This document shows, in pieces, positions 1 to 11,836 of a DNA stretch of 39,313 nucleotides; position 1 is the first letter of the stretch, and each line of letters starts with the position of its first letter. The notes beneath the pieces were generated by a model. That model worked only from the letters and a program-made list of their open reading frames with translations. It had not been told where the DNA came from and ran no database searches. A program made the translations under genes and the position numbers. The stretch lies in contig NW_003123438.1 of NCBI RefSeq assembly GCF_000003605.2, forward strand, positions 1 to 39,313. The letters are read 5' to 3'. This stretch comes from Saccoglossus kowalevskii (Eukaryota; Hemichordata; Enteropneusta; Harrimaniidae).

Positions 1-761
1 CTGTTAATTGCATGGGAGTGCCAGTCTTTAATGAATTTCTATTGTCATGTCAATTTCTTGCGATTACTCGGAACATTAAGCTGTAACCACATACCGCCTA
101 GGTGCTGTAATTAAATCCTGGTGTAAGCACCATATGAACTATGAACTATGCATGTGAAGCCAGCTGTGGGGTATATTCAATCCTATAGATTTCTCATTGT
201 TTGGTAACTATTTGCTGCAAATGTAACAAAAATCAATATAAAAAATATTACCCACACAGTATTCTACAGGTTACTTGTAATTTTTAGTGATTCAACAAAT
301 CAGCTCAGCCCACTACGATACATTGCCAGCAATGATTGATGACATCACAGCACTATTTAGCCCAGACTCCTGCATCGCTACTTGCGATGGATATTGGTAT
401 TAAGTAAAAAAAAACGGAAAATGCAATAATATTTTTTAGGGTGCAATGAAAATAGTTCAAAAATGCAAACCATTGCAGTTTATCCGCTCTGCCACCAGAT
501 TTTCTCGCCCAAAATTTACTGCACTTTTTTATATTCTTTGGTATTTCTTGAAATGAACCCTAATTTTGGAGCCAACAGACGATATTGCAATTAATTTTCA
601 TTTTTTACCTACAAATTTGGCTATTTTCGTCCCAACCTTCTGAAGAAATGTGCAGACTATAAATGGGACTATTTTGTGATGAAAGAAAAGGGAACTGGTG
701 GTGATAAGGTTATACCTTATATGAGATTCAACTTCTGTTATATGTACACCCTCCTAGTTTC
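1..761. other. Non-coding, AT-rich; nothing recognised
   Basis: No ORF with coding character, RNA gene or repeat was found in this stretch. Confidence 0.5.
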
Positions 762-1221
762 GCTGGTTCCCGGCGTCCTTTGCGAATGGTAGGTAGGACG
801 CAGGTAACTAGTAATCGCCATATTGTTCCATTTGGGCCGGTTTTCCGGCCGGAAGGCACGTGACTGAGTGACGTAATTTGAAAACATTCCAAGTTCCGTT
901 CTGCGTAAACATGTCTATAATACTACAATAAAGCCATGCTCAAACATACTGCCTGCTTAGATTTACACATTTGAGATGTTTCTGACATTCCTCGCTGTTT
1001 CTGTGAAAATTTATAACAAAAGAAACAGTTTTTTATTCACCCAACTTTCGAAAGTAAAAGGAAACCCCTGAACGGCCACGAGCGTAAGCGCTGTCGTCAG
1101 GTAACCAAGGGAAATAAAACAAGCAACGAGAAAGTGACTGACCAATCAGAATGCCGGATTCATTACTAGTTACCGGCCTCTTGTGGCTTGGTACGCCATG
1201 ACACTTGAGGCGGGAACCAGC
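762..1221. repeat. Foldback-like inverted-repeat element
   Basis: GCTGGTTCCC (762-771) and GGTAACTAGTAAT (803-815) reappear as reverse complements at 1212-1221 and 1162-1174, in the order expected of long imperfect inverted arms about 55-60 bp long. The interior is CpG-richer than its flanks and contains GTGACGTAA and CCAAT-like words. Probably a non-autonomous element. Confidence 0.5.
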
Positions 1222-2599
1222 CAATCTCCTAGTGTGAAAAAACAAAGTACAAACTGCCGAGGCTTTTAGTTATCGGTTGTCATACATTTTCAGTGTGACT
1301 TGATAGTTCAACAATGTACCTGTATTTTGTTGGGACAATGAGGCCATCAATCATCTTTAAAACAATGTGTCTGTTTGCAGAGCCCAGACAGACTTTTTTA
1401 TCTTTTGAGTGTTTTTTTTCGATATACCAATTTGGGACGTTGTCTGGTCACGTACCTCATGAACTCTATTTTATACTTTGTCAGTGCAGGACTAAATCGA
1501 TTCCATATTTGAAAAAATTAATTGTATCAATCAAAGCATTTTTACGGTAATTGTATTATGTTGGCCTGATGTTGGGAATAATGACATGATACATGTTTGC
1601 TGCAGTTCCCCGGGTAAAGACACTTCAACAATCATTGAAATATACTGTAAACCACTTGTATTTTATTGCTAGGATTATTTGCGATATGATTTTATGGCAG
1701 TTCATAGAATCTATTCCTGCTGTATTTTTCGTACGACAATTACAATTTGTGTCACAAGGTACACATATTAAGTACCAATGAATGCATGTGTAAAATTGCT
1801 TGTTTTTTTCAATTCCATATTTTACACTTTATATTAGTAATGGTATGTGAATAATGTATGTCATCATGGCATGTCTCGGCGTCTCTGTATTTCCCAATGT
1901 ATGACAAGGGTCATCTTTGGTGGGCATTTGTCCAAATATGGTCTGCATAGCCTTAAATATCACACAGGTGAGGCTCAGACATGAACAATTAAGTCAGGAA
2001 TATAGCAAAATTCATATCAGTGAACTCTGCACTCATCATTGACTTGTGGAAATCAGTCGATAACATTTTCACTTGTGGTGCATGTCGAGACTGGCACCAG
2101 ATAAATTGTCTAGTATGTTTGTTACAACTTAGTGTGACTGGGGAACTGGTCACCATTCTGTTGTCATGGTATTCAAACAAATTTGTCTTCACCATGATTG
2201 TTTCATCATGCATAAATAAGATGATGAGGCCAAGTTTTTTTTAGTTTTTTTTTGAGCAGTTGCTTTCTGCATGAAGCTGTTCTTCACTAGGGTTAACTTG
2301 CATCTACTTTTAATCCAGTCACCATCTTTAGAGATGATGTGTGATTTTGCTCTCTCAAAAATAAGTGCATGTGAAATATTCTAACATATACCAGCTTATA
2401 TTGATTTTTTTTGTTTTTTTTAAATGTTTTTTGTGCAAGGCGACAGTTCCTGACATTGAATGTCACTGTTGTCTCTCCTGCCTTTATGTTGTATGTGCAA
2501 ATTGCAAGTGCTAGTACTGACACATAGTGCATTTTGCCACAGAAGTCATATTCATGTTTTGGGATTACATGATAGGGCTGTGTGGCCATCTCCCTATCA
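1222..2599. other. Non-coding, AT-rich; nothing recognised
   Basis: Several short open frames on both strands are low-complexity and lack splice or start support. Confidence 0.5.
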
Positions 2600-2859
2600 A
2601 ATGGCAATTTTAATGTGCTACCCTGGCGTCAACCAGGCTCGGTCGAACACAAGCACTTGCGGACCTTAACCAAGGTTCCCCTAAAATCGCATTCGTTAGT
2701 GAATGAATCTCAGCCAGTGGAATTGGCCTTCCCATTGAGTCTGTGGCACACCCACCCAGGGTAGGGGTTGACCCTTTTGATGTTCAGCCTAAGGTAGGAT
2801 TTGAACTTGGGTCTATAGATCATGAGTCTGAAGCGACAACCACTATGCTACTAGTGACC
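2600..2859 (-). mobile_element. tRNA-derived SINE, copy 1
   Basis: On the minus strand the element starts GGTCACTAG and has a Pol III A box TAGCATAGTGG (2840-2850) and a B box GTTCAAATCC (2797-2806). Between them, CAGA-CTCATGA-TCTA forms an anticodon-like arm with CAT in the middle, suggesting a tRNA-Met-like head. A body of about 190 bp follows, containing TGTGCCACAGACTCAATGGG. The body is shared with copies at 6280-6475 and 6904-7035. Confidence 0.75.
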
Positions 2860-2885
2860 AGCTTATATTGTTGTGCTATCAGGTA

Positions 2886-3157
2886 AATATTCATTTTTAC
2901 CACTGAGAAATGAATGAGCTAACTTGATTCTCACAAAGAGGTTTGTTATCCCTACCATTGAGAAATGTTTGTCTCTGTGAGAATTGAGTTAGATAACTTG
3001 ATTCTCACCTCGTGGTTTGTTATTCATACCACTGAGAAATGTTGGTCTCGGTGAGAATTGAACCAGATAACTTAATTTTCACCAAATAGTTTTGTTATTC
3101 ATACCACTGAGAAGTCTTGGTCTTAGGGAGAATTGAATCAGCTAACTTGATTCTCAA
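2886..3157. repeat. Minisatellite, about 75-bp unit
   Basis: ACCACTGAGAAATG-type words recur at 2899, 2954, 3028 and 3103 (spacings 55, 74 and 75), with the shared text GAGAATTGA and AACTTGATTCTCAC between them. About 3.7 diverged copies. Confidence 0.8.
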
Positions 3158-5545
3158 ATCTATATGTTCAAACTCAAGTGTATGTCATTATAGACCGCAT
3201 GTAATCATAACAATATTATAATGCTCACTGGTCAATATTTTCAGATAGTAAGCATCTAAATAGGACATGAAAAGTACACTTTGCATGCTCAGTATCCTAA
3301 ATGTGGTTGCCTAGGTAACAAGGCATATTGGAGTCTCACCAAATGTTTCCAATTGTAGTAACTTTTAGAGCGCTTTTCTGCGCTGTCTTGTGACATTGCA
3401 GACAAGTATCTTAATTGGCATTTTAGTTTTAAGAATACTGTTATTTGACATGCTCTACTAGTCTAGTGAATACACACAGAATCGATCTGAGTTATGGTCA
3501 GCTCATACTATTCACATTGTAAGAGCTGGCAAATAAAGAGTATATATAATAACTGTCTCAAGTGGTTATTGATAGATAAAGTCAACACAGATCATACAGT
3601 GATATACCACAGGGTGAAGAAAACGTATATCATTAACAAAAATATTACAAAATATAGTTATTTATCTACCCCCTTCTGTATTATTGACTGTTCTTCTAGT
3701 CACAAATTATTGCCATGTGTTTACAGAATGGAATTGCTCTGCTCATCTATAAACTATCAATAATATTGTTTACTTAGTAACCAGCAGTGTACATTGTAGA
3801 GGCTTCATGTACTGTAGATAAAAATAGGAAAGCTCTCAGTCAGCATGGTTAGATGTTCATCATCAAACCAGGAGTCACTTACTGGGAATTTAATTTGTTC
3901 ATGCACAAATAAACAGGAAACTCTGATAATTGTAACAGTCATGGCAACTGCCAATAATTCACATGCTCAAATTTTGCTTTGGAACATTACCAACACAGGG
4001 GAACGACTTTAGTTGAATTTCAACGGTTTTTGAGTTTTGTTTATCTCATATTATTTGTGGCATAAGGGATGGAGTTCCTTTTAAATGATCTACATACTAT
4101 TGTCCAGTATGAAAATGATGATGGGGAATTGGAAGTCCAAATTGACAGAATCAGTAACTATTTCCAAAAGTCTGTATCAGAAAACATAATATTAATTGAG
4201 GCACTCTTCACCCAACAACAGCAATTAATCACAATATAGCTAAACAATTCTGGTTTGACGACGGCCTTATTACCATTGTGATAAGTTGAGTTGATTTTAG
4301 TTCAAACTCTTTTTAGAAGACAACCTTACGTTGTATAGTTGGTATGGATGCAAATTTTGACCATGCTGGCCAAGAGAATACCTGTTGTGGATAAGTAGAA
4401 CTGGCCATATCACGCATTTGGATATTTTTTATTCAATTTTGTGATGATTGGTTTTTAGAGGTGCAATTTTATCTGTGCCCAAATTGCTGTGGTGAATTAT
4501 GCATAGGGTCTTTTTTCACCTTTTACCTCTATATTGGTATGGTCTTAAAGATGCTCATTCACCCTTGTATGAATTATCGTATACATAGGGGTGCTCCTCT
4601 ACCTATGTGCAAATTGGCATGTTCTTAAGGGTGCTGTTTTAGAGTAAACCTGTTGGCGTCTTGTACTTGCACACATGTCTGTAATGAACGAATCACTCAA
4701 TTCTCTCAATTGTGCAACTTTATCTTGCCATATCTCAAAAACTAATTCATACACATATTTGTAAAATCGGTGAACTGTTAACTTATGTTAACTATAAATA
4801 AACAGGCATTCAGCTAGTACATTGCTGTTGTTCAGTGAAATCGTAAAATGCCTGCGTGATCAAGTCATCAAAAATCTTACACAGTCATCATTGTGACCCC
4901 TAATATGATTCTAATAGGATGTGGACAAGGTGAAAATTACATGAATTACACTTAGTTGGAGCAAAATAAAAAAAAATATATATACATAAAAACTTTGCAC
5001 CATCATTTTTGGGGGAAGGAGTATGCAATCAAAAAATTTAAACGAAATGTATGAACAAGCAGATTTTTCAAATTCATGTACATGTAGCATAATAAGATAT
5101 TTTTGATGCCCATCTTTGTCTTCGAAAAGCATTTCAAAGGTAAAGAATCCATACCAATGTCAATGCAGTACTACGATGTAAAAAAATGCTGATCTCAGCA
5201 TTTATTTGTCTCTACCACATTGACCTATGTACTCAGTTTTTATCAAAGTATGATGACCTGTGGATAGTTCGCGTTGTCACCCCATGGCATAGTAGATAGT
5301 GACTCTGTACATCAACAAGGTTGAATGTGTCATGTATTAAAAAACGCAGTTAGGCAGTGATTTTATCTTATAAAATCATGGTTGTACGTGCCGTTTATAA
5401 CCCATGATGTTTGAGATGGATATCGTAATCATACCGGGCAGATTGTGAAATTTACTATCTAGCTGATTTTATCCCTAATTTTTGTCGTGCCCTAAAACGA
5501 CAATTTCTATACAATATACCCAATGCATTTGTAATGTGCCACATT
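3158..5545. other. Mostly non-coding; one weak ORF at 4069-4239
   Basis: AT-rich apart from that ORF. Low-complexity text (repeated phrases around 4440-4660) may be an old repeat. Confidence 0.4.
4069..4239 (+). CDS. Putative 56-residue ORF or exon
   Basis: An ATG-started ORF with hydrophilic helical composition, MEFLLNDLHTIVQYENDDGE followed by LEVQIDRISNYFQKS and a Gln-run, ending ITI and TAG. It is more coding-like than its AT-rich surroundings. A possible donor (ATCA|GTAACT) occurs inside. No family recognised. Confidence 0.25.
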   Translation: MEFLLNDLHTIVQYENDDGELEVQIDRISNYFQKSVSENIILIEALFTQQQQLITI

Positions 5546-5717
5546 CTATTCCATTAACTTCCCCTTCCTCCAGTCCCTCTGATCTTCAATGGTCAATTCA
5601 GTGCTAATACTTAGTGGCACTTTGGTGGAATCATCACTTCTTGATATATAATCTTCAATTTCTCCCTCTAATGATGCTGGTATATTGTAGTCTTCATAAT
5701 CAACTGCTTGGTTAATA
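5546..5717 (-). CDS. Putative terminal exon, acidic protein C-terminus
   Basis: The minus strand has an acceptor TTTTACAG before 5717 and then 56 open codons to TAG at 5546-5548. The product is acidic and coding-like: AVDYEDYNIPASLEGEIEDY, then ISRSDDSTKVPLSISTELTI, ending QRDWRKGKLME. The acceptor AG falls inside the terminal inverted repeat of an adjacent MITE-like element (5716-5902). An alternative acceptor (CCAAGCAG) lies slightly inside. Family unrecognised and no upstream exon identified. Confidence 0.4.
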
Positions 5718-5902
5718 CTGTAAAATACTTTATTTTAGCTTGAATAAATTTTCGCTGAAAAGACTTTTTGGGATGGAATTTATTTTCACTGATTTTTGAC
5801 GAATTGAATGTAAAATATAGGAAAAAAGGTATATTCGTAGGATGTTATTTTCATTCCATCAGCGAAAATTAATTCCAAGCGAAAATAAAGTATTCCACAG
5901 TA
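5716..5902. mobile_element. MITE-like element with about 44-bp terminal inverted repeats
   Basis: The left end reads TACTGTAAAATACTTTATTT, then an imperfect stretch to TTTTCGCTG. The right end is the reverse complement of a close variant, ending CAGTA at 5902. The interior is AT-rich with no ORF. TA may be the target duplication. Confidence 0.75.
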
Positions 5903-6279
5903 ACTAATTACCTTGTGACCTCTTTATTGCTCGTTTCAGTGGTCACTTTGCTCACAGTATGGCCAGTTTACAGGTACTAATTAAACCATTAAATTTTGCC
6001 AAGTCACTGTGATGCCCCTGTCTTGAGACCCTAGTGTTACTGACATTGAAAACTATTTCTCACACATTAAAGTGGTTTACACTAATGAAAATGATTGAGA
6101 GGTGCTCTGATATTAATGTTGATAATTTTGATATCAAATACTACATGTGTATTTCTATAAATTTAGGGTGGATTCGAGTTGTTGTTAATCGGATAAACAT
6201 TTGGCAAATTTGCTGATGTATATAAAACACGAAGTGCATGTCCCTAGCACATGTTGATGATGCAACATGCTTTAGCGCT

Positions 6280-6475
6280 ATCACTAATACTATAGACATG
6301 CCTATCACAAGGTACACATGCATTGGGCGCATGATCAACAAATCTAAGTTCAAAGCCTTCCCACCAAAGAAGGTCCTCATCCTAACCCCAAGTGAATGTG
6401 CCACAGTAGGGAGACATAAGCCACTACAGGCAGAGATGCATTCACTAACACATACAACTTTGGGACAACCAACTT
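6280..6475 (+). mobile_element. tRNA-derived SINE, copy 2 (diverged)
   Basis: It carries GCATGATC and a B-box-like AAGTTCAAAGCC (from 6346), then TGTGCCACAG (6397-6406) and GAGATGCATTCACTAAC (to 6449), each matching the copy-1 body in order. A small open frame across it is a by-product of the element. Confidence 0.6.
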
Positions 6476-6553
6476 AAATGTTTTTTGTGTTTCCAACACG
6501 GTTGTTACCCAGATGACACATTAAATTGTGATAGTAAATGGTTGTGCAGCCTT

Positions 6554-6666
6554 ATAAAATATGGCTTCTGGAACAATGAATTCCCAAACATGGGTCATCA
6601 AATATGGCTTCTGGAAAAATGTATTCCTAAACATTGATCATAAAATATGGCTTCTGGAAAAATACT
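6554..6666. repeat. 43-bp tandem repeat, about 2.5 copies
   Basis: ATGGCTTCTGG recurs at 6561, 6604 and 6647, exactly 43 bp apart, with flanking AAAATAT and AACAT words conserved. Confidence 0.85.
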
Positions 6667-6903
6667 ATACATAAAAAAAATCAGGAAAGATTACGGTGAC
6701 ATCTGGAACTGTAGTCTGACTCAAATTATATTGGTAACAGTTACATTAGTAAGTTAGGTCAGTATATTACAATGTTATTACATGTTAGCACGATCATCAC
6801 AACATTTTTGCGCTACATATTTTGTCGTAAAAATTACTACGTGTGTATATGTAAACTTGTAAGTAAATACCAATATATGTAATCAAGTACAATACAAATA
6901 AGC

Positions 6904-7035
6904 GGTCACTGGTTGCATAGTTTTTGCATCAGGTGCATGATCAGTTGATCAAGGGTCAGTCCCCATGCCCTGGGTGTGTGGGCTACAGACACAATGGGAC
7001 GGCTGAATCCACTGTTCAAGATTCGTTAACTAAAA
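6904..7035 (+). mobile_element. tRNA-derived SINE, copy 3 (internally deleted)
   Basis: It starts GGTCACTGGTTGCATAGT, matching the copy-1 head, and continues through GCATGATCA and CCCTGGGTGTGTGGGCTACA to CAAGATTCGTTAACTAA. Part of the sequence between head and body is missing relative to copy 1. Confidence 0.6.
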
Positions 7036-7184
7036 AATATGACTATGGGCAGAACCTCGTTAATGTCTGCAGTTGCTTGTGTGTTTAATCGGGTTGGTGG
7101 CACGATAATGCATTATATTACAATTTGAACAAAAATGAAAAGTCAGGAGAGACAGTTAATGGTGACATTCAATTGCCCGTATTG

Positions 7185-7202
7185 AATATATATATATATA
7201 AA
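7185..7202. repeat. (TA)n microsatellite
   Basis: Uninterrupted TA repeat of about nine units. Confidence 0.8.
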
Positions 7203-7442
7203 CCAAAATCGAGGGGGGGAGGGGTCATAAACAAAAAAACATTAACCTTGTATGCTGATCTGTAAGCATTCAAGGGGATATGTTTATCTAGGCTGGTTAC
7301 ACTGAAGAGGGGGAATTTCACATTCTATCATTCATTCAATTTCATTGTGGTTTCAACTTATTTATGCAGTATACCTTTTGCACCAAAGGGTAGCCTACAA
7401 AAGTACAATACTTATTATAGCTTTTTCTTCTGTTATTTTCAG

Positions 7443-7563
7443 GGAGAGAGTGAACAAGAGAAAGCTCAGAGAATGTGTTACTGATTTTACTCTCATTTGC
7501 CGAGGCCTGATTGGAACTGAATATGCTGAGCAGATAAAATTAGCACAAGAACTGGGACTTTAG
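7443..7563 (+). CDS. Putative terminal exon of an unrecognised gene
   Basis: A pyrimidine-rich acceptor (TTTTTCTTCTGTTATTTTCAG) precedes a phase-1 open segment encoding ERVNKRKLRECVTDFTLICR followed by GLIGTEYAEQIKLAQELGL and TAG. It looks like the C-terminus of a helical protein. Upstream exons are not evident. A second candidate terminal exon lies at 8518-8574, so these may be alternative 3' ends of one gene. Confidence 0.4.
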
Positions 7564-8298
7564 TTTATACTTGCAAAGAAGTTGAAAGGTGACTTATTAA
7601 TTAACCCCTGACTGGGATAGTCTTTTGGTGAGAGTGGGGTGACCTATTGATTGAGTTTTTTTTGTCTGTGTGTTTGTTACTTCATCCATTCATTCATTGA
7701 AACACTTTTTCCCTATTTCGAACATAGTTGATACACATATTACATATGCTTCAAAATGGATTATTAGTGGCCATATTTAACTCATGAAAGGGCTAAATCA
7801 TTTTATGTGAGGATCTGTATTTCTCTGTTTTAAGAATCGCTTCTGTTTAGTGTTTATGGGACTTTTTAAATTGGCTAACTGGCGGCCAGTTTGTTCAGCA
7901 AAAATACTCATTTTTGGTAATTAGTACTTTGTGGTCGGACGTACATGTAATCCAAAGCGATAAGTTTAACACTTGATAAACATTTAAGTTGATTTGGTCA
8001 CCGTTCCAATCCAAGATGGCTGACTGCTTGCCGTTTTGTTTTACTAAATTCATCACTTTTCATTATATTTTTGCACAATTCTGTTTATGAATCTAATTCT
8101 CACTTTCCAGTGAGATCCAAAATTTGTTGTTCATACAATGAAACTTGATTTGGGTTTTGATTGAAAAGACAGACAAACAGCCAGCCATATTGATTGTTGA
8201 AATATGTGTACAATAATTCTGCTGATACATGTATCTCAAATTCTCAACATTCAATTAAGATTTGTCAGTTTTTAAACCTAGCCTGAGTTATTAAACAA

Positions 8299-8332
8299 CC
8301 CCCCCCTCCCCTCCCCTCCCCTCCCCCACCCC
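8299..8332. repeat. C-rich tract (G4-capable on minus strand)
   Basis: A run of CCCC blocks separated by single T or A; the complementary strand has at least five G4-runs with one-base loops. Confidence 0.8.
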
Positions 8333-8517
8333 GAGAAACTACATACTACATGCATGAAAAATATTTGCTGATTAAAAATGTCCTCATTGTAAAAATCAAT
8401 ACTGTAACCTTCATTACTTTGTCTGTATCTGTATCATAAAAATCACTTTATTGTCTGATAAACTCAATTAAACTTTCACTCTGTAATTTAACCAAGCATT
8501 ATGTTTTTTATTTGCAG

Positions 8518-8574
8518 GATGTGGTGAACGAAACACAATACAAACTGGAAGGAGACAGAGAGGCAAAAATTTGA
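8518..8574 (+). CDS. Putative short terminal exon
   Basis: The acceptor TTTTTTATTTGCAG at 8504-8517 is strong. The phase-0 frame encodes DVVNETQYKLEGDREAKI then TGA. An AATAAA at 8967-8972 could end the transcript. Only 18 residues, so support is mostly from the acceptor and hydrophilic composition. Confidence 0.3.
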   Translation, partial: DVVNETQYKLEGDREAKI

Positions 8575-9160
8575 TCTATTTTGGGCTTACTTTCATTGTA
8601 TGCAAATGAGGTGTGACCTCTCAAATGCCAAGGCTTGTTAACTCAGTCTTATTTTTTGTTATTTAGTTTCTCCACTACAAACACTGTATAGTTGTTAAAT
8701 AGTTTTCATGTATGTTTTGGTGATTCATGTCAGGAAATCTATTAATTTCACATGTAAATTTGACAAGATCATTGCTTTTCTTTTTTCACTGTGAAATTCA
8801 GGTATTTGAAAAATCTATCTGTTGAAATTATAATTTAAATAATTTTAACAAACTTCTCAAACCTTATTTAATTAAGCATGGACACTAGCAAAACAGTCTT
8901 GAGACAATTAATAAGCAGTTCTTTGCGTTAGCTTTGTTTCTTCTATAAAATGTTGTGACCTTTTAAAATAAACATAAAATAATCATAAAGATGAAATTCT
9001 GCCTCTATAATGTATACATTGAAAAAAATAGAAATGAATACATGAATACGTCACATGACTATTTTTCAAAAACAAGTGCAATTTTGATAATAACATTAAA
9101 TAGTGTCTGACTAATTTCTGAAAATCAGTTGACTTATTATATCATTTACATGGATTGATG

Positions 9161-9485
9161 AATAGACCATTTTTCGCTCACTGCGAGAATCACACGTTAT
9201 GTGTGAAATTGAACGTAAAAACAGGACTAACAAAGGTCATAGCGTCGTAGTGGCGTCAAACATCGTGTAGGATTCGACAAACGCGGAAACATTTTGGGGG
9301 GCATTTCCATGCTTAATAATGTGCTGTCCACATTTGATGATAGACAATTTCGATTAAGTGAGGGTATTCAAAAGCAATATTCCTCTGTTGAAGATCGGCC
9401 GGTCGGTATGAGCTAGAAATAATTTAAAAGAAATTCAAGTTCAAAATCAAATCGTTCGATTTTTGCGGCAGACGTTCGACGTGCA
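9161..9485 (+). repeat. Dispersed repeat, copy A (about 320 bp)
   Basis: From AATAGACC through TTCCATGCTTAATAATGTGC to TCAAAATCAAATCG it matches 17806-18122 along its whole length with substitutions and small indels. No clear inverted ends. Local GC and CpG are above the flanks. Confidence 0.85.
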
Positions 9486-10553
9486 TCAATTTTAATAGGA
9501 AACAACTTCTCAAACTGGTTGGTGAAAGTGTCAGTGGTTATTCCCACCATTGTGATGTGTACCAATGATTATAGATAATATTGACTCATATGAAAGTTAA
9601 TAATAAATTACGTTTTTCAATCATCACATATTTTTCTGAATTTGGATGCTCTTATTAATGATTAGTAGTATTATATAATAAATATAAGAATTGTTGGCAT
9701 GGTGATTATTTTAAAATTGGTTTAATGTTTCAAATTTTATAAACATGTATGCATGGTTATAGTCAATTTCAGAAGTGATTATGGTACCTACATTTGCATG
9801 AAACAATGAATTACTACAAGAAGAGCTTACTATACAATTGTACTTTTCACAAATAAACAAATGTATCCAGTTTATGATGATCATACAGCTTGATAAAAAA
9901 CTGCATCTGTTTAGTTTATTTTTTGTTCAATACATAATTGATACAGTGATGGGTCCTTTCAAGTCAGAGAGACAAAGTATATAACTAAGTAATTCAGAGC
10001 ATGTCCAAATCTCGATAAAAACATTTTGGTGAGATTTTTTCATAAAACAAATCACTTAAAACATGCCTGATTTACTGAGTCTTGATTTGCCAATACATAC
10101 AGCTAATAAAAAATGAATACTTTAAGTTTGCAGCCAAAACATTATGTTTATTTTACGATGAATCATAATGTGTTATCGAGATGCAATATTGAATGAAATC
10201 ATTGAACCATGCCCAAAATACTAATCATCTAATCATTCACATTGACGTATAAATTAAATGTAAGTGTGTCCGTTATGTGCATAATTTGAAATGTCTGCAA
10301 GCTGTTCTTTGGTTTCTACACACCTTAGTTCATGCAACCTGTTTGCAATCATAGTTTTGAACATTATATCATGGCAACTTTATATTAGGATTTTTTAACA
10401 GTCTTAACAGAGGGCTGTCTGATATCTGTAGTAGCAGTGTGAAATAATTCTTTACATATTTTGAATATTTTTAAAAATACAAATACGTTGCTGAAAGAAA
10501 GTTGCCAATTCATCATTAAATTTAGATTTTGATTTAAATTTCCACATTATATG
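9486..10553. other. Non-coding, very AT-rich; nothing recognised
   Basis: No coding-like segment or repeat structure was seen. Confidence 0.5.
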
Positions 10554-10737
10554 TACTGTAAAACCTGTATTAAAAACCGCGGCTTCTATTAAAATGGTAC
10601 AATGCAACAGAAGGGATGCGGCTTCTAATAGAGCATCTACACATATGAGAAATGATGAATTTTTGGTTCTCAATTATTCAAAAAAAATGGGTGCGACTTC
10701 TATTAGGGATGCGGCTTCTAATACAGATTTTACGGTA
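10554..10737. mobile_element. MITE-like element, TACTGTAAAACCTGTATT ends
   Basis: The left end is TACTGTAAAACCTGTATTA. The right end, reverse-complemented, is TACCGTAAAATCTGTATTA followed by GAAGCCGC. Internal words GCGGCTTCTAAT recur three times, so the element also has short internal repeats. Confidence 0.65.
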
Positions 10738-11657
10738 ATGTATATCTTGTTATTGTACTTCTAGTTTTAACAATGTATTCAGTGTAAGTTATTTAGAAGC
10801 CTTTTTATATATAAAAAGTGATATATTAAACAGAAATGAACTACACAGTGGTTATACTGTTTGTGTGTGTCAAAGTTATGAGCATTTATCAGTTTCAAGA
10901 CGTACTGCTGACACAACAGGGTCTCTCCTTGTTCAGTGCAAGTACATGCATGTTGCCATGTAGATTACATATATTTGGGACCACATGGTTTGACAATGTG
11001 GTATCGCAGCATAAGCAACCAGGCCATGTCAGACAAAATTACCAGCAAAGTCGCATCCTTTACTGATCATAGACAGTGGACTTCGCATTGTGGCTGTGTC
11101 ACACTAACCTATCATACAGCGGCTTTGGCACCTCCCACCATAATTGAAGTGCTGTATGTAAATGTGCTGACAAAAAGGGTCCCAAATTCACCACTTCTGT
11201 CTGAAAAGGGGTCAAATGCCCAGGGACCAATGATGAGAGTACATCAAACCAGGATATGCCCTGTCACTTTCTAATATACTTGCCCTTGACTTCCCTTCTG
11301 TTTGCAACCCAGTTCGTGATAATAAACATGTGTGTGAAACTTGATAACTGCATTTTGCTTTTTTTCTATCAAGTCACACCTGCTTTTCCCTTGGTACCAT
11401 TTATGCTTACTGTCTGGAAAAAGTGTCAAATCCACAGTTTGTCTATAAAGGCGTAGGAAACTACCCAAGAGTACAGTGACTTTGGCCTCCCATTGAGTCT
11501 GTGACAAAGTAACAGGTAGGTTGAATTATATCATCAGGAAATCCACCATTGTCCATTGCAACATTATGTTCATAGGGATATGCTCAATTTAAGAGTGCAG
11601 TAAAAACTGCTCAGATTCAAACACTGAATAGATTATATTTTTATATGATATTTTTAG
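10738..11657. other. Non-coding apart from a possible SINE fragment
   Basis: A 112-codon open frame at 10936-11274 has Cys/His-rich irregular composition and no splice context, so it is not called. Confidence 0.4.
11480..11520 (-). mobile_element. Possible SINE fragment
   Basis: TTGGCCTCCCATTGAGTCTG closely matches the copy-1 body at 2723-2743 in the same orientation; flanking similarity is weak. Confidence 0.35.
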
Positions 11658-11836
11658 GTTGGCATTCAAAAAGAAGTCGGATTTTGTGAAATATGGAAAC
11701 ATGGCACTGTGGTTTAGAGGTTATTACGAGGATATCGAAAAGTATGCGCAAAGACAGTACAACGGAAGTATCGACCGAAGCGCAGCGGTGGTATATATGA
11801 CGATGTACTGTCTGAGTACATACTTTCAGTATCCTG
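11658..11836 (+). CDS. Putative internal exon of an unrecognised gene
   Basis: An AT-rich tract ending TATTTTTAG precedes a 179-nt open segment ending at a possible donor (CCTG|GTAATA). The frame encodes about 59 residues rich in aromatic and charged residues: KKKSDFVKYGNMALWFRGYY, then EDIEKYAQRQYNGSIDRSAA, then a Cys/Tyr-rich end. GC content and codon choice are above the flanks. No partner exon could be joined with confidence, and the family is unrecognised. Confidence 0.4.

Noticed and set aside
2797-2859. A genuine tRNA gene
   Set aside because: A and B boxes are present, but the acceptor stem does not close, the anticodon stem is mismatched, and it continues into a SINE body.
6238-6477. 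A 79-codon plus-strand ORF
   Set aside because: It coincides with a SINE copy.
10936-11274. A 112-codon ORF
   Set aside because: Irregular composition, no splice sites, no support from neighbouring sequence.
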